From assembly GCA_020226215.1 (NCBI GenBank), contig CM035233.1, positions 31,952,027 to 32,016,026 on the forward strand: a DNA stretch of 64,000 bases, read 5' to 3'. The notes beneath the pieces were generated by a model. That model made no database searches and was not told where the DNA came from. It was given only the letters and a program-made list of their open reading frames with translations. Made by a program: the position numbers and the translations under genes. This document shows, in pieces, positions 1 to 12,076 of the stretch (the stretch's first letter is position 1; each line of letters begins with the position of its first letter). Source of the stretch: Sindora glabra (lineage: Eukaryota > Streptophyta > Magnoliopsida > Fabales > Fabaceae).

Positions 1-1060
1 AAGTGATGATGTTCTAATAAGAAACTATGATGTGTATTTGTATAGACTAAGGAGTGACAACTTGCAAAGGCAAGAGGAAGTGTAAAGGAGTTTTTGGTGA
101 GAGCAAAGGGAACATCACATTGGAAGCTTGTGAAAGGTACCTAGCTCTATCCTTAAGCTCTGTTTCTATTCACATGATTTTCTGTATATTATGCCATTGT
201 ATGGAATGTGTATGAGATAGCTGTGTGCGCATCCCGGGAAGACAGAAATATTGTGGGTGTAAGGCCTATGGCTCGAGTTTTCCCCGGGATGGTAATGAAA
301 ATTGCTGTGTGCGGTACCTATGGCCTTTAGAGTTCCCCGGGAAGACAGTGAAATGCTGTATATGAGGACTATGGCCTTTAAAGTTCCCCGGGAAGACAGC
401 GTGATGCTGTATATGAGGCCTAGGTACAATTATCTATGATGGCCATCTAGATATTGATATGAGTCCTTGAAGGGGATTGTTGATTGCTATGTGTGATGCA
501 CATTTCTTACAATGGTAATGAATGAGGTGACATATGATTGATTGATTTCGAAATGTACGTTTTATTTGCTTAAGGATCTGGAATGGCTTGATATGTTTTT
601 ATGGTAATAGCTAGCTACTGGAAACTTTGTTTCTTATGTTTTTCTGTATTGTGACTAACCATTCCAGGTGATGCTTCCAAAGGCTCTCATGACAAAGGAC
701 AATAATGTTTTGAGATTGTAAATGCGATGAAAAAAAAATATATGTCTAGATAGTCGGTGATATTGTACATAATGGATGTACGAATTGTAAATTGAACTCT
801 TTTTGTATAGTTATATGACTTTTGCTCATGTGTATAAAGTACAGAAATTTGAGATATTCCGTATTAGCTTGAGGTAGATGGCGAATGAGTACGTATAATC
901 ATCTAGTAAATAAGGAATAAGGCGTTGATAAATAAGGGAGTTACATAATGGACACCAAAACATTAACTTTAAAAAAGGTCCAAATGTCTTTAAACACAAT
1001 AAAAGCAAAAATAAAAGTCTCAAAGGTCCAAAATGGATATACATATTAGACACTTGTTAA
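1..1060. other. Gene-free LTR-like sequence at the window edge
   Basis: No coding region is supported. Apart from the subrepeats at 205-425, the stretch is ordinary AT-rich DNA. It looks like the inside of a long LTR, but neither a TG...CA pair nor a target duplication can be shown. Confidence 0.4.
205..425. repeat. Four imperfect ~51-bp tandem subrepeats, probably in an LTR
   Basis: A unit built around CCCGGGAAGACAG followed by a variant of GCTGTATATGAGG and CTATGGCCTTTAAAG recurs four times. The CCCGGGA cores start at 233, 283, 336 and 387, so the spacing is 50, 53 and 51 bp. The last two units are most alike and the first two more diverged. The block is richer in G and C than its surroundings. 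Such subrepeats are common in the U3 part of plant Gypsy LTRs, which is my inference here; I could not find the LTR ends because the window starts too close. Confidence 0.7.
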
Positions 1061-1869
1061 GTCCCCTCAAGTTTTTCCTCTTTGTGCTTTCAAGCTTCTT
1101 GAATCAACTCAACCCTTTTGGCTCTACTTTTAGAAGTTACCCCTCTTGGATCATAACATTTGCTCTATGATGAGCTTAGTTGAAATTGCCTAATGAAATT
1201 AAGAGCAAGTTTATATTTGTTAGAACATTTGAAAAGAGCATATTGAAATTAGGACTTTTTTTAAAGAATGTCAAAATATCTTATGCTTTCATCCTCAAAA
1301 TCCTTTTCATCACTTTTTTTATTTTCCTTATGCTTACCTTACTTAGAAAATTAAGTGCCTAAAAACTTGATTTCTTGTATGAAGCTTCCTACATCTCAAA
1401 AGATAATGAAATTCATATTTCTACTATGCCTTTGATTAATCCATATTGAGTTTCTAGAAAAGCTTTTCAAATTTGGACCTAAAGAACCTTAACCTCCTTA
1501 ATTAAGCCTTAAACTAATAAAGTGAAAGAATACATTCAAGCATCTAAGTTTAATTAACACCTTGTCCAAGCTAATAATAAAGAGTAATTATTCACTATCC
1601 TATTCCCCAATGCAAAAGCAAGAATTTACACATATTTATTTTAGGGCCATTAGAACTATTCTCACTTTTCATGGGATGAAAGGACTACATGTTGTGTCTA
1701 GAATCATTATACTAGACACTAGGTGCAATAAATACTAGCAAGCATGTCTTGTCATTATCTAATCTACCTTGAATACTAAAAGAGTTTTTGTCATTATATT
1801 TCTAAATTTTAATATCCTTCTAGTAGATTGCACCTCATCCATAGCATTAAAAATCTAGGTACAAATTGT

Positions 1870-2590
1870 TGGATGTCCTATGTCTTATAAGACATATGTT
1901 GTAACTTTTCATACCCAATTTGCTTATATATTTCAAACTTATTCTATTGGTCTTGCCTATGTGGAAGAAAATGAAGAATCTCTTTTTATCATTCTTGATC
2001 CAAACTAAAGCCCACATGTTATTTTATCCTAAAACAATTATCCAAAGAAGATTTTGCTAAATCTTGCTTAATTCTTGGGTAACCCATTATGAAAAAGCAC
2101 AAATTGCTAAACAACTTGTCCAAATAGCTGAATCATCCTTTGATATGAAAGGTAATGGTTCCATTAAAATCTATTTTCCAAAAAAGAACCTAATTCAATC
2201 TTAGTAATCACTTAACTTCGAAAATAAATGATGATTGAAGATGATATCAATACTAGAGTTCCTATTCATACTTTTGACTTTAGTGAAAAACCTATTTATG
2301 AGGCCACTATTGATGGTAGTCATAAATGATATGATCCAACATGATGTAACCATGAATTGTGCATGCAATGGAGTAATGAAAAAGAGGAAAATAAGTCTAA
2401 AAAAGGTAAGAAGAAGTCTAGCAAACAAAGGCTAAAAGAAATATTTGAAGCAAAAGACTCAAAAGTTAGACTCTTAAGAGAATTTAGTGGAAAGATTGAC
2501 TATTATGTGACATATGGCAATCCATGTCCTTTTTACATGATACAAGATAATCCAAACTATGATGATAAATTCCCTCTTTTCTAGTACACT
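1870..2590 (+). pseudogene. Movement-protein-region relic of the pararetrovirus
   Basis: Frames between about 1890 and 2200 read as a beta-rich stretch, and a 75-codon frame at 2357-2584 is lysine-rich and then ends in a proline- and aspartate-containing tail. The position upstream of the coat and polymerase relics is what a caulimovirid movement-protein region predicts. The match is weak: I identify it mainly by its place in the order, and several stops and frame changes break it. It could be another part of the same polyprotein. Confidence 0.4.
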
Positions 2591-3289
2591 TTAAAAAAGC
2601 ATCAATCTAAATAAGACTAGAAAATAAGAGGAAAATAGGTCTAATGACCAGATGGAACACAAACTATAGAATTTACACCCATAGAATTCACTTTGAATTA
2701 ACAATTAGAAAATGCTTTGTCCTAGAGTAAGTTGCTCAAACAACTAGTAGCCTCTTAGAAGAAAAGAACATCAATAATGGGAACTTATCAAAAGATAACA
2801 AACTAAGCCATTAAAGAATTGTCCTAAAAGATGTAGCATCTCTATTAAGAATTATTGTAACTTATAGCATCATCTAGATTGTTTTTTAATCTTATAATCC
2901 AAAAAGAGGTTGAAATGAGAAACCTTAAAGCCCGACTAAATTCCTTCATAACTTTACATGTTGGAATGGTTAACCAACCATTAGGTTCATGCCTACCCTG
3001 ATGGCATAACCTTTATTAACAACTCCTAGTCTTTATAATGTTGTTACCTTCTTATCACTATATCTTCTAAACCCTCAACTTTCTAAACTTCTACTTACTA
3101 GTAAATGAAAGCCTCCATAATGCTCATAAAATGCAAGTAACCTTGATCTAATTGAAGACCTTTTTAATAAATAGCTTTGTTATGTTTTTGAAAGAAATAA
3201 TGGAAGAAAAAAGTGAGACTCCTCCAAATAAAAAAAAATTCTAATGTTTTCATAGCGTATGAAGATGAAACATCTAGAATCTACCATAA

Positions 3290-4130
3290 AGAACCTATAT
3301 GAAGAGAAGATGAAGATACCATGTTTGACAAAAAAAAATTTTTCTTGATACCATTAAAGGATTTACTTTAAATGATGTTTCTCTTTTTCAATGGAGAGAT
3401 AATTTTCTAGAATTTTATTCTTGGATGATAGTTGCACAATTGAAAAAAAAAGCTCTTTATAACAATCGTTTGGAGCTTTTCCTTCAAGAATGCAAGGAAG
3501 ATTGAGAGATTATTGACTGTTTTTAGGATAATATTGCTAATTTATGTATCATAATTCAGCTAGTGTTGATAATTTTCTAACAAATCTTCATAATGAATTT
3601 CTTGGCTCATCTCTTGATGTTGAAATACAAGCTAAAAATGAATTTATGAATATGAAGTGCCTCTCATTCAAAACAAAGCATCTCCAATTAACATTATGAT
3701 ACTATGTTAAAGAAGTATTAACAAATACATGGAATAGATAAAGTTAGTCTTACATATATTTTTCTCCAATCATTCTTTAAACCACTTAGATAACAAGCAG
3801 AAGTGGCACTTAAATCTTTGGGCTTAATGATTCTAAATACATTGCTTGGAAATCTTTACTAAGTAATCATTACTACCTTTATTCATCTTTATGAACAAAG
3901 AACTTTCTTCAAACACTTTAGTAACCTAAAACTTGGAAAAGCATATGAAAGGCTAGACCTTATCATCAAATATTTTTCATAAAATAAATAAAAAAAATTA
4001 TAAAGAATAGATTCAAGCCATATACATTAAAGAAAGAATGGAGGAAAGAAAAAAGGAGATCGATATTTTATCTTCAAACAGAAGGGACATTTTCTAAAAG
4101 ATAACCACTGAAAATCTCTTATCAAAATTT
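3290..4130 (+). pseudogene. Coat-protein-region relic of the pararetrovirus
   Basis: The stretch encodes broken segments rich in Lys, Phe and Leu that lie directly before the protease/RT region, where caulimovirids place the capsid domain. A run near 3355-3520 reads with few stops and contains a Trp-Arg-Asp segment and a Lys/Glu-rich end. I cannot point to an intact CCHC zinc finger, so the call rests mostly on order. Confidence 0.4.
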
Positions 4131-4899
4131 AATTGATCAATACTGTCAATCAAATGAAGATCTAGAATCTTCTTTTAAAAAAGAAAGCCTTAAAACTATT
4201 AATAGATTTAGTATTTTGCATCAAAGAAGAAGAATCCATGTTCTCTAATATGGACTTAAAAGAAATATCTATAGAAGAATGAAAGATAAATATGATGTAG
4301 ATAGATTTTTGTGATGTTGATCCAGCATTCATAGAATGTAATACAATCCTTCTTATTAGAACCAATTTTATTCTAGAAAAAATATAATAAGCCAATATAT
4401 ATCATTGCCTTCTTGGATACTTGCTCAAAAGAATCCATGATGAATCTTGATATTCTTCGATAAGAATTTTAGATGAAGACCTATAAGTTAGATAAAGTAA
4501 CTAGTGAAGAGATTATGGTTGTTATGCAAGTTTCTAAGCCTATTTACCTAAAAATATTTCCCAATTACATTGTAAAACACCAATTTTATAGCCCAAAAAG
4601 TCCAAGAAAAATGTTCTTATTAGATTTGATTTCATTCAAAAGATACTAAAAGACAAAATGCATTGGGAAACTAATGGCTTACAAAGAGGAGGATATTTTG
4701 AGCCATGGACTTCAATATCAAAAATATTCTTTATAACAATAGAATTTGAAAGTGTTACTCAAATGGTAACCTAACAGTCATATGAAGAATCCTACTTAGG
4801 ATTTCTCTAAAAATGCAACCATTTTTTATTATTCAATTTAGAATTCTTCACCAAGTTACCATTTAAGAAGAATGAAGATATCAATCCAACTAAAGCAAC

Positions 4900-5720
4900 C
4901 TATTTTGGAATGCATCTAAACCATTAAAAGTTTTTGAAAAAGAGTTATTTCATCTTAAAATGCAAGGAATTATTAAAGAAAAATCCTCTTCATGAGCTTG
5001 TCAAGCCTTTTATGTTAACAGAATAGTAAAGCAAGTTTATGAGAAATTCAAACTTGTCATTAATTATAAACCATTAAATATGTTCTTGGTATATGTCAAA
5101 TTTCCTTTTTCAAAAAAGAAAAGTATTGTTGCAAAAATTGCCCATTGCTAAGATCTTTTCCAAGTTTAATCTTAAAGTAAGATTTTGGCAATTAGGAATA
5201 TATCCACAAGAAAGGTATAAAACTACCTTTTGCATTCTTAATTTTCATTACTAGTGGATGGTCATGCCTTTTGGATTAAAAAATATCCCCTTAGAATTTC
5301 AAAAAGGCCATGATAAAAATATTTAAGACAATCCATCCCTTTTTTATTTACATTGATGATATCTTTTTCTTTTCCAAAACACCAAAAGACCATGTAACAC
5401 TCTCTAAGCATTTTCATTCTTTAGTTTAAAAATATGGAGCCATGTTTTCTTAAAAGAAAATGAAGCTAGCCCAACACTCAATTGAATTCCTTAACCTAGT
5501 AATCCATAATGATCAAATTCAATTACATCTCCATATAGCCATAAAAATCTAGGAGTTTCCATGCGAATATCTAACAATCAAGTAGGTCCAATAATTCTTA
5601 GGGCTTATACATTATATGAAAGAATTTATTCCAAAAATAGCCTAATATCTTTCTATCTTACCCTAGTTAATATAGAAAAAACCTATTTCGATGGACTTCT
5701 GCTTACATTGATGCTCTAAA
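4900..5720 (+). pseudogene. Reverse transcriptase relic of the pararetrovirus
   Basis: This is the clearest viral domain. A segment around 5050-5080 reads as the conserved LVINYKPLN motif, and the catalytic motif appears as YIDD at 5349-5360, followed by the usual FSK-type residues. Motifs on either side follow the family order. The frame is interrupted by numerous stops and small frameshifts, so the enzyme is dead. The motif spacing and the lack of a following integrase support a caulimovirid rather than Gypsy assignment. Confidence 0.8.
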
Positions 5721-5739
5721 ATGGTTGAAAAAATATTTA

Positions 5740-6190
5740 CAAAATCTTTTATCCTTCTAAATAGCATAAAAAAATGGTTGATGCATTCTTTAAATTGATG
5801 CAAGTCATTTGTATTAGAGAGTGACACTTCTCGATGAATCAAAAGGGCAGGCTATTTGTGGATGTCAAAGTGAAAAATTCAAACCCATTAAATAACAATA
5901 TCATTCCACTTTCAAAGAAATTTTGCGATTAGAAAAGCAATTGAAAATTTTAAGTTTCATCTAATTAATTGACATTTCCTAGTTAAAATGGATATATCAG
6001 CATTCCTTGAAATGCTTAATTCAAAGGATACTTTAATTCCTCATCCACAGTTAGTATGGTGGAAAAATTGGTTTGAACAATGGAAATTATATGTCAAACA
6101 TATAAAAGGGAAAAGTAATTTCCTCCTAAACTATCTTTCTAGCCTTACGAAATTCAATCTAAAAGTTCATCAATTTGTCTCACAATAACC
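5740..6190 (+). pseudogene. RNase H relic of the pararetrovirus
   Basis: A 66-codon open stretch at 5988-6188 carries a WWKNWFEQW segment followed by a VKHIKGKSN-like motif and a final hydrophobic Leu-rich run. This is the end of the RNase H domain in petuvirus- or florendovirus-like polymerases. It lies collinear with, and just downstream of, the RT relic. The preceding part is broken by stops. Confidence 0.75.
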
Positions 6191-6549
6191 TTTTATTCTT
6201 CTAATTTTCATAATGGATCATAGATTATCTTATTCTAAATCACCTTCACTTTATTTTGAAGCTTTACCTTTATAAATAAAAAACTTTAATCCTTCAAATC
6301 TTTTTAAAGATAAGATGACGTGTGTAAACTATACTTATGTTGTAGAGTATGGTTTCATAGGAGCTTTACGGCCAATAGTCATCCATCTAGACTATCTTAT
6401 TTTATAATCTTTAACCTCATTGTTCTATCTAATTTTCCTAAGATTGGATATGTTTTGTCTAAATATCTAATTTATCTTTGCACAATCTTGATAAAAATAA
6501 AGCCTTAGCTTTTATCAACCTTACTCTCATTAAAGATTTGAAGGAACAT

Positions 6550-7000
6550 ATCATAAGTACTTTTATTTTTCTCAATGGTTATCTCTTTTTAAGCTATTAT
6601 TGCAATGGCAATAGGACCTTATGAATCTTTCTTATGATTTTATATTAGTCTTGTTTCATTATCATTAGTATTTGGAAAATATTGAAGAAAGAATGCTTTT
6701 CCAAAAGCATTTCCATTATCAAATAGGACCATCCACTGAATGAATTATGTCAAGTATTCTTATTCTAGATATGACCAATGGCTTCATACTCATGCTACTA
6801 TGCTAATGGAGTTAATCCAAGCAATGTTCCTAAAGATGCTTGGCAAAAAGCCACATGGTTTGACTAGTCTCTTGGTATTTTTCTTAAATTCTACAGAAAA
6901 AAGGTATGAAAAAGCTTATCAAGTATAACTTATAAAACATCAAAAAGAAATTGAGAATGATAACATAGATTACTTTGAAAGCATTGGTTCTGGAGATAGT
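6550..7000 (+). pseudogene. Possible downstream viral ORF relic
   Basis: Broken frames between RNase H and the promoter, including a 62-codon stretch at 6740-6928, contain Trp-, His- and Phe-rich segments. Some caulimovirids have coding sequence at this place, so it may be the tail of the viral polyprotein. No motif is decisive, and it could be non-coding. Confidence 0.3.
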
Positions 7001-7194
7001 GACCCATACAATGTTCTTAGTCTTGCTTTATGTCTTGTAAAATATTTTCTTTTGCTTTATGCCATGTTTTATGTCTTGTCATTTTTTTACTTTATGTCTT
7101 GTAAAAGTATTTGTATCTTTAGATAATGATTTAATTTAATGCATTCTTTAGAATGATACCATGTGTCTATGTAATCTTATCCTTGTGTTTGGTG

Positions 7195-7260
7195 TCTGCT
7201 TATAAATAGTTGCACTCTAATACTTTTTAAGGTATAGGAAGCTTTCAGCTAACATTAGTT
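7195..7260 (+). promoter_or_regulatory. Probable pararetroviral TATA promoter
   Basis: TATAAATAG at 7200-7208 is followed about 30 bp later by a short pyrimidine-rich initiation-like region. It stands at the end of the viral coding relics, where a caulimovirid genomic promoter belongs. Whether it is still active cannot be seen from the sequence. Confidence 0.45.
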
Positions 7261-7643
7261 TATGACTCTTTCTCCATACATTTCTCTCTTTCTTCTCTTT
7301 ACTTCTTTAATTCTTTTCGATTATTTAACATTTAAAATTTTAAACTAAAGTTTTGGATTTTAATTTTATAAAATTATTTTATATTTTTTGAATTATATCT
7401 TGTAAAGTTAACCAAACATAATAGTTATGTATACATAATTATGATTAAAATATTAACTTGCCTTTCACCATGTTTACCTTCAATTAACTTCCTTGATAAT
7501 TTAAACTTCAAACATTTACATGTCTTTAAATTTTTTGAAAATTGCATACATCTTTAATCTCTAGAAGGGAGTTATCTAACACATCTTAATTTATTCAAAT
7601 CAAATTTTTTATTTTTCTAAATTATTCTTTATTTTAATTATCC

Positions 7644-7645
<2 letters not shown>

Positions 7646-7684
<39 letters not shown>
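7646..7684. repeat. (TA)n microsatellite
   Basis: An uninterrupted TA run of about 38 bp in AT-rich intergenic DNA. Confidence 0.95.
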
Positions 7685-7687
<3 letters not shown>

Positions 7688-8000
7688 CTTTTTCTATTTT
7701 TTACAACCAATTTTTGGACCTTGTGTACATGTCTCACTAACTTTCTTTTTTGTTTCAAATACCTAACTATTATAATTAGTCCTTTTATCTTTCATCATAC
7801 TATATTAATAAATAGCTCACATTTTCTTAGTCTTTACTTTTTTACCTAGTAGTGCTATATTTTTTTTCCTCATAACATCAATGTATTAAAAATTCTAAAT
7901 ATTTGTTCTTAATGAGACTCTGAATTTATAAATTTCAAATCAAGTTATAAGATTCTTAACTGTGAAAGTAATTAAATGAAATTTTCTTTTATCTTAAAAA

Positions 8001-8022
8001 TACATACATACATACATACATA
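8001..8022. repeat. (TACA)n microsatellite
   Basis: Five and a half copies of TACA in tandem. Confidence 0.95.
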
Positions 8023-9364
8023 GTAAATAGTAATGTTTGAAATTTTCATTTACATAACTTGATTATATTATTACTTCTTATTTTAATATTTGTAATAATT
8101 TTCAAGTAACCAAAAATAAAATAATTGATATATTTTTAAGAAGAAAACTAGTGATAAAAAAGGGATAACCTAACTCAAAATTTTCTTACAAATAATATGA
8201 TAATTCATATTTAATAAGAAAAAATTAAAATTTTTAGTTTTAATTTCATCATTAATGTATCAAATCCTTGAAAGAGTAAAGAAATGTACTTTGAATAGAA
8301 GTAATTTTTAATATCTTTTAATTTAATAGTTTATTCACTTTCTCTTATTTTTCAGCAATAATTTGTAATGAAATTATGTTTAAGATGTTTAGCAATACAT
8401 AAAATGCTAAAAGTCATATAACTTTATAAGTTTTCTATATATTAGTAAGTTTCTAGTTTAGCACTCCCAAAAAACTTAGTTAAGCTTTGTCATCGCTACT
8501 TTTTAACCTTCCTTAAAGTAATACATTCTCTTTCAATAATAGATTTAAAAATTTTATTACTAGAAAAAAATTAAATTTTTTAAGGCTTTGTCCTGCTTTA
8601 TGTTGTGGATTCGAACTCAAATATTTGCATATGTGAATCTTATAATTTAATCACTCCTATTATTATTAAATTTTTTTTAAGTTTTTCTATCCATTTTTAA
8701 CATTAAGAATATAGAAGCATATAAATTCAAAGTACTGATAATATTTATTAGAGTTTTCTTTATTTTTTATTAGAAGGGATTTTTCATAAAAACCTTTCAT
8801 TTGTTTGTTTATAAGTAAAAGTATTTTTCTCTTATTTTTGTAATCTTATCCAGTGGCTTATATTTTGCTACACCACCCCAGGCACCAAACCCCTAGGGGC
8901 ACCATAGCAAGCACCATCATTTATATATTTCATTATAAAAAAATAAAATATTGTGTCAAGATAATGAGAGAAAATATCTTTTCCTTTAAAATAAAAAATA
9001 TTATTTTTCATTACATAACTCATGTTTAATATTAATAAATAAAAATTTCTATCATTTTATTATAAATATAAATAAATAAAATTATTTCCATGGGAGTATA
9101 CTTCCTAAAATTAGGTCAATGTTTCTATGGCAACTTTAAACCATCACATGGCCATACCCTTAAGTTTAAATTAAAAAACTTGTTTGAGTATCATAAGATA
9201 TTAATTATCATGCTAACCATACCAAATTCCTAAGCAAATTAGAATTTTAATTGGATTTTGGACTTAACATAATGAGGCAAACATGAAATTTTTCATTTGC
9301 ATAGTCTTAAGATATGGTCATGATTAAACATAGCTAACACATTCTATGCAAACAAAGGTCACTT

Positions 9365-9845
9365 CCTATACATCAAGTTAAGATAACACTTTTTTGCATA
9401 TAGTTAAGTTTGACACAAATTCTAATGGTTATTAACTTTATATTTTGAGATATTTTCTTATTCAAGTTAGGTATTTGTGTTATAATAAGAAAAAGATTCC
9501 TTTTCAAATAAGTATTTTTAGGTCAAAAATATTTATTTTAGCCAAGGATTTGAGGTATGAGAGAGATATGATGTAAATATTTATAGGGGTTATATGAGAA
9601 CCCATATAGAGGTTTAAAAGCAATGTAAGAATAGTGATTAGAAAGTTATAGAGTTATAATTGAAAATATTCATATATATTATCCTATAATCTTTAATGAT
9701 ATAATAGATCTTTTGTTATTTGTGATTTTCCTCCTAAAATTTGAGATTTTTTACATTAAATTGTTTATGTTGTTTATTACACTACTTTGGCTAATTTAAT
9801 TGCTTGATGCCTTGATTGTTGAGAGAAGAGATATTTTTCCTAATA
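9365..9845 (+). repeat. 5' LTR of the TRIM-like element
   Basis: Homologous along its length to 13452-13939, and followed immediately by the degenerate primer site. The start is approximate because the TG end has mutated. Confidence 0.7.
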
Positions 9846-10577
9846 ACTAGTATCAAAGCATGTTTAGTCTTATGAGAGTGATAATCAGAAATAGCAGAGC
9901 TTGGTTGATGTTGCATGATGGACGATGGATGAAGTTGATGGTAATAAAGATGATTCGATCATATGGAAATGATGATAATATTGCTTGTAATTTATGATTT
10001 GGATGAAAATGTGTAGAGATTATACTAGTTTATGAAAGTGTTTATAACTTTGGTATTCTTGTAGATGTAAGATATTATTATGGATGAGAAGCTTATGGAT
10101 AGATTTTGGTTGTCATAACCTAATCTCGATCATGACTAGCATGAATCCCAATACTAGTTTCCACAATCCTTAACATTATTCACTCTAATTCATTTAATGA
10201 AAATCTTTATATTTCTAAAGGGACTCAAAATTTACTTTAAATTTTATAGAAAGTCTAATAGAGTTTTCCCTTGTTTTTGAACACTTATTGAGGGTTACAC
10301 ACCCTAAACTATGAAACCTTTGAATTTTTCTCAAATATGACAGTATCAAATATACATATAATACTATACAATCTTAAAATATGCTTATACATATATAGAC
10401 AATTCAACACATCACATGAATCAACAAATCTCTATCTTTAGTGTTGAATCTAATCCTAATTGTCAAATCCTTTATTAAGGCAGTCCTTAATTCTTCATAT
10501 ATGTAATAAGGCTTGAAGGCACTTATTTTATCCTAAAAACATTGAAATTAAAATAGATCGAATTATAAGAACTCAAT

Positions 10578-11021
10578 AAGCATACATCTACCATTACTTA
10601 TGTATATATATAATAGTTATAAACTAATCATATATTAAATTAAAAAATAATAACAAACCCATTTTCAGGATTTTTGGATTATACAAAACTAAGCCTCGAA
10701 TTTATCGTGCACCTGCACACAAGTTAGATTTCATATCTTACATCATAATTTATAGTAATCTCAATTATTCACTGATATATGATATTTTAATTATATTACA
10801 AGCATACATCTACCATTACTTATGTATATATATAATAGTTATAAACTAATCATATATTAAATTAAAAAATAATAACAAACCCATTTTCAGGATTTTTGGA
10901 TTATACAAAACTAAGCCTCGAATTTATCGTGCACCTGCACACAAGTTAGATTTCATATCTTACATCATAATTTATAGTAATCTCAATTATTCACTGATAT
11001 ATGATATTTTGATTATATTAC
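10578..11021. repeat. 222-bp tandem duplication, one mismatch
   Basis: Copy 1 is 10578-10799 and copy 2 is 10800-11021. They differ at only one position that I see (A at 10789, G at 11011). The duplication lies wholly inside the solo LTR and is much younger than the LTR itself, or it is an assembly artefact. Confidence 0.95.
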
Positions 11022-11600
11022 ATACCACCCTTTTTAGGTAGTCATCACATTCACAAACAACTATTACGGCTTCAAGTCTTTACAATCATATTAGATAGTA
11101 ATACTCAATCACAAATAAGTTTCAATATCACATCATATTACATAACTATTTAAAGTATCATACATATAGCTAATTTTTGACTTTACTGTCGGATTTAAAC
11201 TCTTCACAAACTGTTGTCAGGAATTTCTTATCTGACTTTCACGTTACTACTTCCATCATAATGCTTATTTTGAATGCCACTCTTGGTATAACTCATAATG
11301 TCATGAACTCACCATGAGTACCGGGCAATCTCAATACAAAATAACTATTCCATTATCACGAAGCAATAGCAAAGCACACAATAGTGTATATATATATATA
11401 TATGTATCACCATGCCCTCTTGCATGGCCACAATAGTTAGATATCCACCACCATGCTTTCTAAGCATTGTTAGTTAACATTCACTCTAATAAACAATTTT
11501 ACTTATACTAAGGATATTCATTCCATATCATTTATGCCTAGTCATGAGGGTAATTTAATCATAAGTAAGTTACACAATTGTACCTTTAAGAACTTGCCCA

Positions 11601-11603
<3 letters not shown>

Positions 11604-11631
<28 letters not shown>
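11604..11631. repeat. (AT)n microsatellite
   Basis: An uninterrupted AT run inside the solo LTR; a shorter run lies at 11384-11403. Confidence 0.9.
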
Positions 11632-11634
<3 letters not shown>

Positions 11635-11678
11635 ATTTGTATCATGAATAAGAAAAATGTAATTCATAATATTGAAAT

Positions 11679-12076
11679 TAGAGGTGTTAATTCATGCCAT
11701 TTGGCTTAACCTATTTATTAAACGTGTTAAGAGAAGTCACCCATAGGTCACTCGTTTAACTTATTTAATAATTTTAATAAAATTTATATTAAAAATTATT
11801 TATAAATTTTTTTACTTATTATTTTTCATAAAAATATTTTTAATTATTAATAAAATACTATTTTAAATTTTTATTATTATTTTATTAAACTAATAATTTT
11901 ATATCTTTATTATATATATTTATTTATGATTAAAATATTAATTATTTCTTAAATAAAATTTTTAAAAATTTAATATAAATTCTTACACAAGTTGGCATGT
12001 TAACTTAAATCCAAATAAACGTATCAAGTTCATGTTAAGTTATCGTATTGTATCATGTTAGAAATTGTCACTCCTA
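11679..12076. mobile_element. hAT-type MITE, copy 1
   Basis: Terminal inverted repeats are TAGAGGTG...CACTCCTA. The 8-bp flanks are ATTGAAAT (11671-11678) and ATTAAAAT (12077-12084), seven of eight matching, as expected for hAT transposition. The interior is very AT-rich and resembles the copies at 35986-36374 and 60325-60861. It sits inside the Gypsy solo LTR and so inserted after it or with it. No transposase is encoded. Confidence 0.75.

Larger units (their letters stand above)
1100..7270 (+). mobile_element. Decayed endogenous pararetrovirus (Caulimoviridae-like)
   Basis: Translating the + strand in shifting frames gives the order expected of a plant pararetrovirus: movement-protein-like, coat-like, reverse transcriptase, RNase H, then a TATA promoter. 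The RT and RNase H portions most resemble petuvirus or florendovirus-type sequences integrated in plant genomes. Every region is broken by many stops and frame changes, so nothing can be expressed as a protein. There are no LTRs and no integrase, which fits a pararetrovirus rather than a Gypsy element. The upstream limit near 1.1 kb and the genus are uncertain. Confidence 0.75.
7271..9360. other. AT-rich intergenic DNA with microsatellites, no gene seen
   Basis: No coding region is supported on either strand. It holds a (TA)n run at 7646-7684, a TACA repeat at 8001-8022, and a local palindrome around CCCCTAGGGG near 8890. A single GGATTCGAACTC at about 8607-8618 resembles a polymerase III B box, but no clear partner A box was found. 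Confidence 0.6.

Noticed and set aside
166..429. 87-residue - strand frame with internal repeats
   Set aside because: The repeats are simply the translated 51-bp DNA subrepeats.
8600..8625. GGATTCGAACTC resembling a tRNA B box
   Set aside because: No convincing A box or cloverleaf around it; not called as tRNA or SINE.
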